DNA from: Salipiger bermudensis
Lineage (GTDB): Bacteria > Pseudomonadota > Alphaproteobacteria > Rhodobacterales > Rhodobacteraceae
Direction: 5' to 3'
NCBI RefSeq assembly: GCF_019801965.1
Contig: NZ_JAHVIA010000007.1
Coordinates: forward strand, 124,001-188,000
DNA: 64,000 bases
The notes below the pieces were generated by a model, which was not told the origin of the DNA, searched no databases, and was given only the letters and a program-made list of their open reading frames with translations. This document shows positions 1 through 9,162 of this stretch, in pieces (the stretch's first letter is position 1; each line of letters opens with the position of its first letter). A program made the position numbers and the translations under genes.

Positions 1-77
1 GATGGGCCGGCGCGATGGAACTCGCACCGCGCCGCCGCCGTTACTGGCACACGGAACCCCCGGGTCAGGACCCCACG

Positions 78-1043
78 ATGCAGATCTTTCAGTGCCCCAA
101 TTGCGGCGCCCCGCTCTACTTTCACAACACCGGCTGCACCTGCGGCCAGCAGGTCAGCTTCGACCCCGATGCGCAGCGCATGCTGCCGCTGGCCGAGCCT
201 TGCGCGAATCGCGAGCTCATCGGCTGCAACTGGATGGCCGAGAACGGCGAGCTTTGCCGCTCCTGCGCCATGACCGAGATGCTCCCCGACCTGCGCGAGA
301 ACGGCAACCGCCCGCTCTGGGAGACCTCGGAGCTGGCGAAGCGCTGGATGCTGGCCAACCTCGCCCGCTGGGGCTGGTTCACCCCGGTCGATCCCGGCTC
401 CCGTCCGGTGTTCAAGCTGCTCTCGGAGCAGACCGCCGCCGGCCAGGCCGACATCATCATGGGCCATGCCAACGGCATCATCACCATCAACGTCACCGAG
501 GCCAGCGACGCGGTGCTGGCCAAGCGGCAGGAAGAGCTCGGCGAGCTCTACCGCACCATGCTGGGCCACATGCGCCACGAGACGGCGCATTTCCTGCACC
601 TGCGGCTCTCCGAGAACCCGGACTTCCTCGAGCAGTTCCGCGCCCTCTTCGGTGACGAGCGCGCCGATTACGGCGCCGCGCTCGAACAGCACTACGCCAA
701 CCCGCAGCCGGCCGACGAGACCCACATCACCAGCTATGCCACCGCCCACCCGCACGAGGACTGGGCCGAAACCATCGCGCACCTGCTGCACCTGATCGAC
801 CTCGTCGACAGTGCCGCCGCCGCCGAGCTCGCGCTCCCAGGCGGTCCGCCCTCCGGACACGATGCCTACGCCGCCTCCGATACCGAGGCCGAGATCACCA
901 TGGCCGTCGACCTCTCGATCGCCATGAATCACGTCAACCGCGCCATGGACCTGCCGGATCTCTACCCGTTCGTCCTGGCCCAAGGGGTTCGCGACAAGCT
1001 CGCCTTCGCGCATGGCTGGCTGCGCCGCAACGGACACGGCTGA
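78..1043 (+). CDS. putative zinc-binding metallopeptidase with N-terminal zinc ribbon
   Basis: The 321-aa product starts with a zinc-ribbon-like set of cysteines (C6, C9, C20, C22) and has a second Cys cluster near residues 50-63. A clear HExxH zinc-protease motif (HETAH) lies at residues 167-171. This matches the 'putative zinc-binding metallo-peptidase' family common in Proteobacteria; its substrate is unknown to me. There is no signal peptide, so it is probably cytoplasmic. The ATG at 78 is preferred over upstream in-frame codons because the CPNCG motif begins right after it. It stands alone and is followed by a pair of dispersed repeats. Confidence 0.85.
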   Translation: MQIFQCPNCGAPLYFHNTGCTCGQQVSFDPDAQRMLPLAEPCANRELIGCNWMAENGELCRSCAMTEMLPDLRENGNRPLWETSELAKRWMLANLARWGWFTPVDPGSRPVFKLLSEQTAAGQADIIMGHANGIITINVTEASDAVLAKRQEELGELYRTMLGHMRHETAHFLHLRLSENPDFLEQFRALFGDERADYGAALEQHYANPQPADETHITSYATAHPHEDWAETIAHLLHLIDLVDSAAAAELALPGGPPSGHDAYAASDTEAEITMAVDLSIAMNHVNRAMDLPDLYPFVLAQGVRDKLAFAHGWLRRNGHG

Positions 1044-1071
1044 CGCGCCGCCCGGCCGCGATCTTCGGCCT

Positions 1072-1104
1072 GCCTCCGGCGGGAGTATTTTTGACGAAGA
1101 GAAG
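1072..1104 (-). repeat. dispersed repeat A, copy 1
   Basis: Thirty-three bases matching, on the minus strand, copies at 5797, 5881 and 23632. The unit is CTTCTCT, a variable spacer, then AATACTCCCGCCGGAGGC. Its CTCC/GGAG inverted repeat followed by a T-rich run on the plus strand resembles a weak terminator for the preceding gene. It faces a type B copy at 1126, and the two AGAGAAG/CTTCTCT ends form a long inverted repeat. Confidence 0.8.
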
Positions 1105-1125
1105 ACAGGGGCGCTCTCCCCGTGT

Positions 1126-1191
1126 CTTCTCTGATTTACAAATACCTCGGGGGTGAATTGGCGCACAGCGCCAAGAGGGGGCAACGCCCCC
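1126..1191 (+). repeat. dispersed repeat B (two hairpins), copy 1
   Basis: Order of parts: CTTCTCT, spacer, AAATACCTCGGGGGTGAA, hairpin 1 (TTGGCGC, loop ACA, GCGCCAA; 1158-1174), then GA, then hairpin 2 (GGGGGC, loop AAC, GCCCCC; 1177-1191). The same order occurs at 16281-16347 and, inverted, at 23548-23610, with different stem sequences that still pair. The function is unknown. Confidence 0.8.
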
Positions 1192-1290
1192 TTCAGCGGC
1201 GGCCAAGGCCTGCGGCGGCTGCACCCATCGCGTCCTCGCCTCACTCCAAATCTAAAAATCGACCTTCAAAGATCTGAATCAAAAAAAGAA

Positions 1291-1698
1291 TCAGGCCTCG
1301 GAGGCGGTCGTCTGAATGCGCTCGACCATCGCCCGCAGACCGTTCGAGCGCTGCGCCGAAAGATGTTCGTTCAGCCCCAGCCGTCCGAGTTCCGCGCGGG
1401 CGTCGAGCTTGGCGACCTCGGCCACGGGCAGGCCGTCATAGAGCTTGTGCAGCACCGCGATAAGGCCGCGGACGATCATCGCGTCGCTGTCGCCCTGGAA
1501 GTGAAACACCCCGGCCTCGATCTGCGGATGCAGCCAGACCTGGCTTGCGCAGCCCTCGACCTTGGTGGCCGGCACCTTCAGCGCCTCGGGCAGCGGCGCC
1601 ATCGCCTTGCCCATCTCGATCACCATGCGGTAGCGGTCTTCCCAATCCTCGAGAAACTCGAAATCCTCGACCACCTCTTCGAAGGCTGCCTGTGCCAT
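1291..1698 (-). CDS. sufE: SufE family cysteine desulfurase activator
   Basis: The 135-aa protein matches SufE in length and sequence. C50, in the KVEGCASQVW segment, is the expected persulfide-accepting cysteine. SufE takes sulfur from a SufS-type desulfurase for Fe-S cluster assembly in the cytoplasm. The start at 1698 is preferred because the family begins a few residues before the acidic stretch FEEVVEDF; the open frame continues upstream without similarity. It is not next to a suf operon, which is usual for stand-alone sufE in this group. It is divergent from the lipoprotein gene at 1830. Confidence 0.9.
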   Translation of the reverse strand: MAQAAFEEVVEDFEFLEDWEDRYRMVIEMGKAMAPLPEALKVPATKVEGCASQVWLHPQIEAGVFHFQGDSDAMIVRGLIAVLHKLYDGLPVAEVAKLDARAELGRLGLNEHLSAQRSNGLRAMVERIQTTASEA

Positions 1699-1829
1699 GC
1701 GTGTCTCCTGCTGTCGTCCCAACAGGTAGGCAGGGAGAGGCCAAAGGTCCAGCCCCCGAACGCGGCGCTTTTCAAGTCTGGCGCAATGCGATAACCCGTT
1801 GCGCAAGGCAGGCAAGGGGCAGAAACGGC

Positions 1830-2336
1830 ATGAAGAAATCTCTCACGGTCCTGATCGTCGCGGGCGTCGTCCTAGCGGGCTGCAGCAGCAGCTGGAACCC
1901 GGTCAACTGGTTCGGTCAGAGCGAAACCGTGCCGACCACTATCGACACCTCGGCCACCGGCGCCAGCAACCCGCTGATCCCGGCCCGCCGCGCCTCGATC
2001 TTCCGCAGCGACGCCGCCGAGCTCTATCTCGGCAGCCGCATCGAAACCATCTCCGAGCTGCTGATCGAGCGCCGCCCGGGCGGCGCCATCATCCGTGTCA
2101 CCGGCACCGCCAACCGTGCCGGCCCGTTCGAGGTCCGCCTGCTCCCCGACGAGGCCGAGACCGACGGCGACACGCTGGCCTACACCATGAACGCGCTGCA
2201 ATCCGCCGGACCGGTGAATGTCGATGCCGATGCGCGCAGCGTCACCGCGGCGATCTGGCTGACCGATCAGGAGCTTTTCGGCATCCGCGAGATCCGCGTC
2301 GCCGGCCGCAGCAACGTGCTGGTCTCGCGCCGCTAG
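1830..2336 (+). CDS. predicted lipoprotein, unknown function
   Basis: The 168-aa product has a short basic N-terminus, a hydrophobic core and a lipobox (VVLAGC), so it is predicted to be acylated and membrane anchored. The rest is a compact soluble domain with the segment RIETISELLIERRPGGAIIRVTG, typical of conserved Rhodobacterales lipoproteins of unknown role. Nothing in it points to an enzymatic activity. A strong stem-loop at 2361 ends the unit. It is divergent from sufE and convergent with rnd. Confidence 0.75.
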   Translation: MKKSLTVLIVAGVVLAGCSSSWNPVNWFGQSETVPTTIDTSATGASNPLIPARRASIFRSDAAELYLGSRIETISELLIERRPGGAIIRVTGTANRAGPFEVRLLPDEAETDGDTLAYTMNALQSAGPVNVDADARSVTAAIWLTDQELFGIREIRVAGRSNVLVSRR

Positions 2337-2360
2337 GCAACCGCCAGCCTTCAAACGCAA

Positions 2361-2395
2361 AACGGCGTCCCGCTCGGGACGCCGTTGCTGTTTTC
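2361..2395 (+). terminator. rho-independent terminator after the lipoprotein gene
   Basis: Perfect 11-bp stem, AACGGCGTCCC (2361-2371) with GGGACGCCGTT (2376-2386), loop GCTC, followed by a short T run. It lies between convergent genes and may also serve rnd. Confidence 0.8.
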
Positions 2396-2415
2396 GGACC
2401 ACGCGAAGCGATGGA

Positions 2416-3573
2416 TCAGATTTCGATGACCTCGACGTCGCGGCCTTTCACCGCGAGGCCGATGCGGCCCTCGCAGAGCCGCAGCGCATCCTCCCCGAAG
2501 ACCTCGCGCCGCCAGCCGGTGAGCGCCTTCACGTCGCGCAGGCCCGCTGCCATGGCATCGAGATCCGCCGCCGGCGCGATCAGCCGCGCCGCCACGCCCG
2601 AGGCCTCGGTGCGCGCCTTCAGGAGCACCCGCAGCAGGTCGGCCAGCGCCGGGTTCACCTGCAACTGGTCCTTGCTGGTGTCGGGCTTCGGCAGCTCCTC
2701 CTTGGGGCATTCCAGTCCCGCCTTGATCGCCGCGAGGATGCCCTCGGCGATCGGCCCCTTGCGGGCCTCGCGCAGCAGCAGGCGTGAGCGGCCGAGATCT
2801 TCCATCGTCACCGGCTTGGTCGAGGCCAGCTCGGTCAGCGCGTCATCCTTGAAGACCCGGTTGCGCGGGATGTTGCGCGACTGGGCATAGTCCTCGCGGA
2901 ACGCCGCCAGCTCGCGCACCAGCGCCAGGAAGCGCGGGCTCGAGGAGCGCGTCTTGACCCGTTGCCAGGCGTCCTCGGGGCGGGTGATGTAGGTCTCTGG
3001 ATCGGTGAGCACGCCAAGCTCCTCGGCGACCCAGCGGGCCCGGCCCGTGCGCTCGAGCTCGGCGGCGAGATACTCGTAGATCACCCGCAGATGCGTAACG
3101 TCGGCAAGCGCGTATTTCTTCTGCGCGTCGGTCAGCGGGCGGCGCGACCAGTCGGTGAAGCGCGACGACTTGTCGAGCCCCTGCTTGGCGATGCGCTTGA
3201 CCAGCGTCTCGTAGCCCACCTGTTCGCCGAAGCCGCAGACCATTGCCGCGACCTGGGTGTCGAAGAGCGGATCGGGGATCACGCCGTGATCGATGAAGAA
3301 GATCTCGAGATCCTGCCGCGCCGCGTGGAAAACCTTGACCACGTCGGTGTTGCGGAACAGCTGGAGCAGCGGCTCCAGCGACAGGTTGCCGGCCAGCGGA
3401 TCGACCAGCACGGCGTTCTCGTCGCCCTGCCCCGGATAGGCCAGCTGGATCAGGCAGAGCTTCGAGTAGTAGGTGCGCTCGCGCAGGAATTCCGTGTCGA
3501 CCGTGACGTAGGGTGCCGTGGCTGCCTCGCTGCAGAAGGCGGCGAGATCTTCGGTCGAGGTGATGGTCTTCAT
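2416..3573 (-). CDS. rnd: ribonuclease D
   Basis: The 385-aa protein has the DEDD 3'-5' exonuclease domain at the N-terminus: TVDTEF gives D26 and E28 of Exo I, and FHAARQDLEIFF and YALADVTHLRVIYEYL carry the later acidic motifs. An HRDC domain follows at about residues 205-285. RNase D trims 3' ends of tRNA precursors and other structured RNAs. Length and domain order are normal. It is a single gene, with the 239-nt region upstream holding no other gene on this strand. Confidence 0.95.
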   Translation of the reverse strand: MKTITSTEDLAAFCSEAATAPYVTVDTEFLRERTYYSKLCLIQLAYPGQGDENAVLVDPLAGNLSLEPLLQLFRNTDVVKVFHAARQDLEIFFIDHGVIPDPLFDTQVAAMVCGFGEQVGYETLVKRIAKQGLDKSSRFTDWSRRPLTDAQKKYALADVTHLRVIYEYLAAELERTGRARWVAEELGVLTDPETYITRPEDAWQRVKTRSSSPRFLALVRELAAFREDYAQSRNIPRNRVFKDDALTELASTKPVTMEDLGRSRLLLREARKGPIAEGILAAIKAGLECPKEELPKPDTSKDQLQVNPALADLLRVLLKARTEASGVAARLIAPAADLDAMAAGLRDVKALTGWRREVFGEDALRLCEGRIGLAVKGRDVEVIEI

Positions 3574-3812
3574 GCGGGCTCCGGGCGCTTGTGATCTTGT
3601 TGCTTCGCTCTTGCGGGTTGGCCTGTCCTACACCCGCCGACGCGCCGAGCAAAGCCCCCGAACCGGAAAGCGGCACAGCCATCCCCCGCACGCGTCCGCG
3701 CTGCATCATCTCATCACGTTTCGTGAAGATGAAGGCGCCAAACATTCATTTTAAAGATGCCCGCTCACGGCGTATCTCGAAGTCATGACACATCCAAAAC
3801 GGAGATACCCTC

Positions 3813-3998
3813 ATGACATGCCTCGACACAACGCCCCTGCCCGCGCGCCGCGCGGCACGGATCCCCCTCGCGCCGCTCGCCGCGGCGCTGGCCTTGCTTC
3901 TCGTCATGGGAGTGCCGGCGCTGGTCGCGCCGCCGGCGGCGCTCGATCCGGGCGACTGGCACGGCAATGCCGCGCCGTCGCTGATCACTCGGCGCTGA
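3813..3998 (+). CDS. small hypothetical membrane or exported peptide (61 aa)
   Basis: A 61-aa frame with a GGAGAT ribosome binding site at 3801, 7 bases before the ATG. Residues 17-43 form one hydrophobic segment rich in Ala and Leu, which could be a signal anchor or transmembrane helix. The stop codon overlaps the end of convergent purN. I recognise no family. The high-G+C background makes chance frames common, so the ribosome binding site is the main argument that it is real. Confidence 0.4.
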   Translation: MTCLDTTPLPARRAARIPLAPLAAALALLLVMGVPALVAPPAALDPGDWHGNAAPSLITRR

Positions 3999-4577
3999 GC
4001 CGAAGGGGCTCGCGGTTTCCCTCGGCGAAGCGCCGCAGCACCGCCGGGTAGAGACGGTGCTCCTGCACCAGCACCCGCGCCGCGAGCGCGTCGGGGGTAT
4101 CCCCCGGGCGCACCGGCACCACCGCCTGGCCGAGGATCGGCCCCTCGTCGAGCTCGGGGGTGACCTCGTGCACGGTGCAGCCATGCTCCGCGTCGCCGGC
4201 CTCAAGGGCACGGGCATGGGTGTGCAGCCCGCGATACTTGGGCAAGAGCGAGGGGTGGATATTGAGCATCCGCCCCTGCCATTTCTCGACAAAGCTCGCG
4301 GTCAGCACCCGCATGAAGCCGGCAAGGCAGAGGATGTCGGGCGCGGCCTTCACCAGCTCGGCCTGCAGCGCCTCCTGAAAGGCCTCGCGGTCGCCCTTGA
4401 AGGGCCGGTGATCGACCACCGCCGTCGGCACGCCCATCTCTGCGGCCTTCGCCAGCCCGCCCGCCTCGGCGCTGTTCGACAACACCAGAACCGGGCGCGC
4501 CGGGTGATCGCCGGTCATGCTCTCGACCAGCTTCACCATGTTCGAGCCGCCGCCCGAGATGAAGATGGCGACCCGTT

Positions 4578-4581
<4 letters not shown>
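3985..4581 (-). CDS. purN: phosphoribosylglycinamide formyltransferase (GART 1)
   Basis: 198 aa with the N-terminal fold and phosphate loop GGGSN (10-14) and the catalytic segment [16 protein letters not shown]. It uses 10-formyl-tetrahydrofolate to formylate GAR, the third step of purine synthesis. The start codon appears to be TTG, overlapping the purM stop (TTGA, 4578-4581), so the two are translationally coupled. No ATG lies close enough to replace it. Length is typical of the family. Confidence 0.95.
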
Positions 4582-5624
<1,043 letters not shown>

Positions 5625-5796
5625 ATCGCCCTCCGGGTTCGTTGCGCGCGGGCTTAGCGCAGTCGCGCCGCGAAGAAAAGCGCCAAGCGCCCCGCCCGTG
5701 CGCCGCCCCGACCTTCTCTGCGGCCCAAGAGCTCCCGCCGAAGGCATCCGACCTCCCCACCAACACGCCCCGCCGGCCCCCGCGCGAACCCCATCC

Positions 5797-5829
5797 CTTC
5801 TCTATGTCGCAAATACTCCCGCCGGAGGC
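5797..5829 (+). repeat. dispersed repeat A, copy 2
   Basis: CTTCTCT, spacer, AAATACTCCCGCCGGAGGC, in the 380-nt gap between purM and ssrA. It is a direct repeat of the copy at 5881. Confidence 0.8.
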
Positions 5830-5880
5830 ATTTCGCGCCCACCGCCCGCACGAAGCTCAGGCCGCTCGCGCTACCCGCCT

Positions 5881-5913
5881 CTTCTCTTCGTCAAAAATAC
5901 TCCCGCCGGAGGC
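5881..5913 (+). repeat. dispersed repeat A, copy 3
   Basis: Second copy of repeat A in the same gap and orientation, 84 bases after copy 2. It is nearly identical over 33 bases to the copy at 23632. Confidence 0.8.
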
Positions 5914-5975
5914 GTGCCCGCCCTCTCCGCCCGCTCCAGCCGCAGGAAATTTCGCACCACCGCCCCGCACCCCCT

Positions 5976-6003
5976 TTGAATCCGCCCGCAACCTGCCTAT
6001 ATT
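5976..6003 (+). promoter_or_regulatory. sigma-70 type promoter for ssrA
   Basis: TTGAAT (5976-5981) and TATATT (5998-6003) are separated by 16 bases, in good position to start transcription just before the permuted tmRNA. Confidence 0.65.
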
Positions 6004-6007
6004 CAGA

Positions 6008-6325
6008 TCGTTCCCTCGGGAACTATGGGCATAAACGCGCATGTAATAAGCGGATCGGACCCGGGGGCGGTACCCGGCGGCTCCACCAAATCACCCTTCG
6101 TTGGGGGGAGGCATGGGGCCGAAACAGGATCGACGAACGTGTAAAGATGTAGCTTTGTCCCGGTGAGATACCACCGTTATCGGTTCAAATTGCATAATTG
6201 CCAACGACAATCGTGCTCCGGTCGCTCTGGCTGCGTAAGCAGTCCGAAAGATCGAAATCTAAGTCCTTGCGCCTAGCAGCGTAAGGCGGGGTTCGCAGGC
6301 ACCTGGCAACAGAAGCCTGCACTTC
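6008..6325 (+). ncRNA. ssrA: permuted two-piece tmRNA (ssrA)
   Basis: The acceptor piece comes first and ends in CCA at 6086-6088. An internal transcribed spacer of about 26 nt (6089-6114) follows, then the coding piece from 6115. GGGGCCG (6115-6121) pairs over 7 bp with CGGCTCC (6078-6084), rebuilding the acceptor stem, and a T-arm with stem CCGGG/CCCGG lies just before it. The tag frame at 6200-6238 reads ANDNRAPVALAA then stop. This permuted order is characteristic of Alphaproteobacteria. tmRNA with SmpB frees stalled ribosomes and tags the peptide for proteolysis. Outer ends are approximate; GCAGGC/GCCTGC near 6295-6320 looks like the last hairpin. Confidence 0.93.
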
Positions 6326-6474
6326 CCTCCCCGACATCCCGAACCGGCCCCCCTGCATTCGCGTCGCGTTTTGCGGCAGCGGCCCGTCCGCCGGAGGCCA
6401 GCGCCGTCGCAACGCGCCGTTTCTCCGCACCGCCACGATTGACCGAAGCACGCCCGGCTGCCAGCATCGCGCCC

Positions 6475-7131
6475 ATGCTGCGCCCCGCCCTGCTCTGCCT
6501 TGCCTGCCTCGCCCCACGCCCCGCAACCGCCTGCGAGACCGCGCTGCTCTTGGCGATGGACGTGTCGAACTCGGTCGACGTGGCCGAGTACCGCATCCAG
6601 GCCGAGGGGCTGGCCCTCGCGCTGGCCGATCCGGTGATCTCCGAGATCCTGGTCCAGGACCAGATCGCCATCGCCGTGATGCAATGGGCCGGCGAGCAGC
6701 GACAACAGCTCAGCATCGGCTGGACCAGCATGACCAGCGCCGCTTCGGTGGCCGGGCTGGCGGCCCGCGCCATGGCGATGGAGCGCGCCTTCGTGCTCTC
6801 CGACACCGCGCCCGGCCCGGCGCTGCACGCCGCCATCGATGCCTTCGGCAGCGCGCCTGACTGCCGCCGCAAGGTGATCGACGTCTCTGGCGACGGCACG
6901 CCCAATTCCGGCGGCTCCCCCGCCGCCGCGCGGCAGCGCGCCGAGCGCGCGGGGATCACCGTCAACGCGCTGGCCATCGAGGCCCCCGGCCACGGGCTCG
7001 CGGTGAGCAATTTCTTCCGCCGCGCATTGATCACCCGCGACGGCTTCGTCATCACCGCACGCGGCCACCGCGCCTATACCGAGACCCTGCGGCGCAAGAT
7101 CCTGCGAGAGATCTCGCGCGTGACCGGCTGA
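6475..7131 (+). CDS. DUF1194 / VWA-like secreted protein
   Basis: 218 aa with a short signal peptide (hydrophobic residues 4-12, ending near PATA/CE) and, right after, LLLAMDVSNSVD, a DxSxS metal-ion-dependent adhesion site typical of von Willebrand A folds. DVSGDGTPNSGG and ITVNALAIE further support a VWA fold. This matches the DUF1194 family, whose function is unknown. It is probably periplasmic. ATG at 6475 is chosen because the signal peptide begins there; a TTG upstream would add 12 residues. Confidence 0.8.
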   Translation: MLRPALLCLACLAPRPATACETALLLAMDVSNSVDVAEYRIQAEGLALALADPVISEILVQDQIAIAVMQWAGEQRQQLSIGWTSMTSAASVAGLAARAMAMERAFVLSDTAPGPALHAAIDAFGSAPDCRRKVIDVSGDGTPNSGGSPAAARQRAERAGITVNALAIEAPGHGLAVSNFFRRALITRDGFVITARGHRAYTETLRRKILREISRVTG

Positions 7132-7188
7132 GCGCGGCCTCTGCCCATGCGTCATCACGCTGTTACAGAGCCCCGGCAAAGCCCTCCC

Positions 7189-8439
7189 ATGCCTGAGTTT
7201 TCCCTCCTCTTCCGCGAATTCGGCCGCATCGGCCTCCTGAGCTTCGGCGGCCCCGCCGCGCAGATCGGCCTGATGCACCGCGTGCTCGTCGACGAGCGCC
7301 GCTGGCTCAGCGAGCAGCAATTCCTCTCGGCGCTGAGCTTCTGCATGCTGCTGCCGGGGCCCGAGGCGATGCAGCTCGCCACCTATGCCGGCTGGCGCCT
7401 GCGCGGCACCGCGGGCGGCCTGCTCGCGGGGGCGCTCTTCGTGATGCCCGGCGCGCTGGTCATTGCCGCGCTGGCGGCGCTCTACGCCGCCTTCGGCACT
7501 GCACCGCAGACCGAGGCGCTGATGCTCGGCATCAAGGCCACGGTCATCGTCATCGTGCTGCAGGCGCTGATCCGGCTGCAGGCCAAGGCACTCTCCGGCC
7601 GCGCCGCCCTGCTCATCGCGCTCGCAGCCTTCGCCGCGCTCTACCTGTTCCGCGCGCCTTTCCCGCTGGTCATCGCAACCGCCGGGCTCTGGGGTTGGCT
7701 GTCGAGCAGCGCCGCGCCGGGCGAAAGCGCTCCGCCGCCGGAGCACGCCGCCCCGACCCTGCCGCGCATCGCGCTCTGGGGCGCGCTCTGGCTGCTGCCG
7801 CTGCCGCTGCTCTGGCTCGCCGGCGAGACGCTGCTCTTCGATCTCGGGGTGTTTTTCGCCAAGCTCGCAGTGGTCTCCTTCGGCGGCGCCTATGCGGTGC
7901 TGGCGTGGATGGCGCAGGAGGTGGTGCAGATCCGCGGCTGGCTGACGCCGGAACAGATGGTCGACGCGCTGGGGCTCGCCGAGACCACGCCGGGGCCGCT
8001 GATTCTCGTCACCCAGTTCACCGGGCAGCTGATCGGCTCCGAGGCGGGCGGCTGGGGGCTGGCCCTCGCGGCATCTGTGCTGACGCTCTGGATGACCTTC
8101 CTGCCCTGCTTCCTTTGGATCTTCGCCTTCGCGCCGCATCTCGAGCGGCTGCTGGCCCGGCCCCGGCTACAGGGCGCGCTCAGGGCGATCACCGCGGCGG
8201 TGCTGGGCGTCATCGCCAACCTGTCGCTCTGGTTCGCACTGCACGTGCTCTTCGCGGAAACGATCACCGCGCCCGCGCCGCTCACCGCCACCCTGCCGGT
8301 GCTCCCGAGCCTGCGCCCCGAAGCGATTTTCCTCGTCGCGCTCGCCGCGGTCCTGATGCTGAAACTCAAGCGGTCGGTGCCGCTCACGCTGGCCTTGACG
8401 GCCCTTGCGGGCTGGGCGTTCGGGCTCCTGGTGCACTGA
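7189..8439 (+). CDS. chrA: chromate transporter family protein (two CHR domains)
   Basis: 416-aa membrane protein with two copies of the CHR domain. The first has LLSFGGPAAQIGLMH and MLLPGPEAMQLATYAG; the second, near residue 230, has VVSFGGAYAVLAWM and TTPGPLILVTQFTG. The duplicated long form is the usual ChrA arrangement, about 10-13 membrane segments. Family members export chromate, but substrate specificity cannot be read from sequence. The ATG at 7189 begins the conserved region; an upstream ATG at 7147 would add 14 residues. Confidence 0.88.
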   Translation: MPEFSLLFREFGRIGLLSFGGPAAQIGLMHRVLVDERRWLSEQQFLSALSFCMLLPGPEAMQLATYAGWRLRGTAGGLLAGALFVMPGALVIAALAALYAAFGTAPQTEALMLGIKATVIVIVLQALIRLQAKALSGRAALLIALAAFAALYLFRAPFPLVIATAGLWGWLSSSAAPGESAPPPEHAAPTLPRIALWGALWLLPLPLLWLAGETLLFDLGVFFAKLAVVSFGGAYAVLAWMAQEVVQIRGWLTPEQMVDALGLAETTPGPLILVTQFTGQLIGSEAGGWGLALAASVLTLWMTFLPCFLWIFAFAPHLERLLARPRLQGALRAITAAVLGVIANLSLWFALHVLFAETITAPAPLTATLPVLPSLRPEAIFLVALAAVLMLKLKRSVPLTLALTALAGWAFGLLVH

Positions 8440-8570
8440 CGGGTGGCGGGCTCGCGGGCCGGACGCGGCGCGGAAAACTCCGACGACCTGCTTGCATTTT
8501 CCTGCCGCAGAGGCTTTTCCTCGCCGCCAGATCGAATAAGGTATCCCGAAAGACCACAAGGAATTGTGCC

Positions 8571-9044
8571 ATGTCCGGCGGCATCGACTACGGCAATCTC
8601 ATGCATCGCGCCATGCGCGGCCTGATTCACGACGTCCTCACGGATGTCGCCGAGCGGGGGCTTCCCGGCGACCACCATTTCTTCATCACCTTCGACACCC
8701 AGTACCCGGATGTCGAACTGGCCGATTGGCTGTCCGATCGCTACCCGGGCGAGATGACCGTGGTGCTGCAGCACCGGTTCGACGATCTCGAGGTCGGCGA
8801 GGATGGCTTCGCCGTGACCCTGAGCTTCGGCGAGGCGCCGGAGCGGCTCTATATCCCCTACCACGCGATCAAGACCTTCGTTGATCCGTCCGTTGAGTTC
8901 GGCCTGCGTTTCGAGACCCAGGACGACGACGAGGATGACGAGGACGAGGACGATCCGACCCCGCCCGAGGGCGGCCCGGACCGGCCCTCCGAGGGCCAGC
9001 ACGACGCCGAGGTCGTGCGGCTCGATTCCTTCCGCAAGCAGTGA
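8571..9044 (+). CDS. sspB: SspB family ClpXP adaptor
   Basis: 157 aa. Residues 1-110 form the SspB substrate-binding fold (HHFFITFDTQYP, LYIPYHAIKTFVDPS). A long acidic linker then leads to a C-terminal tail VVRLDSFRK, the ClpX-binding peptide. Alphaproteobacterial SspB delivers ssrA-tagged and other substrates to ClpXP. It is preceded by AAGGA at a good distance. It lies about 2.3 kb downstream of ssrA, whose tagged products it should bind. Confidence 0.9.
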   Translation: MSGGIDYGNLMHRAMRGLIHDVLTDVAERGLPGDHHFFITFDTQYPDVELADWLSDRYPGEMTVVLQHRFDDLEVGEDGFAVTLSFGEAPERLYIPYHAIKTFVDPSVEFGLRFETQDDDEDDEDEDDPTPPEGGPDRPSEGQHDAEVVRLDSFRKQ

Positions 9045-9162
9045 TCCCGGCCGCCGGGTCTGCTCGCGACCCGGATGTTAACGGTATCCCTTGGTATGCA
9101 GCCTTGCCTTTCCCGAGCCACGGGGTAAGAGATTGCGCGACCGCGTACCAAAGGAGGTTCCC

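Noticed and set aside
5790-5915. Possible CRISPR: two direct 33-base repeats with an 51-base spacer
   Set aside because: Only two copies, no cas genes, and the same sequence recurs far away in both orientations, so it is a dispersed repeat.
6259-8139. A 626-codon minus-strand frame overlapping the DUF1194 and chromate transporter genes
   Set aside because: Composition is that of an antisense frame and the plus-strand genes have recognisable domains.
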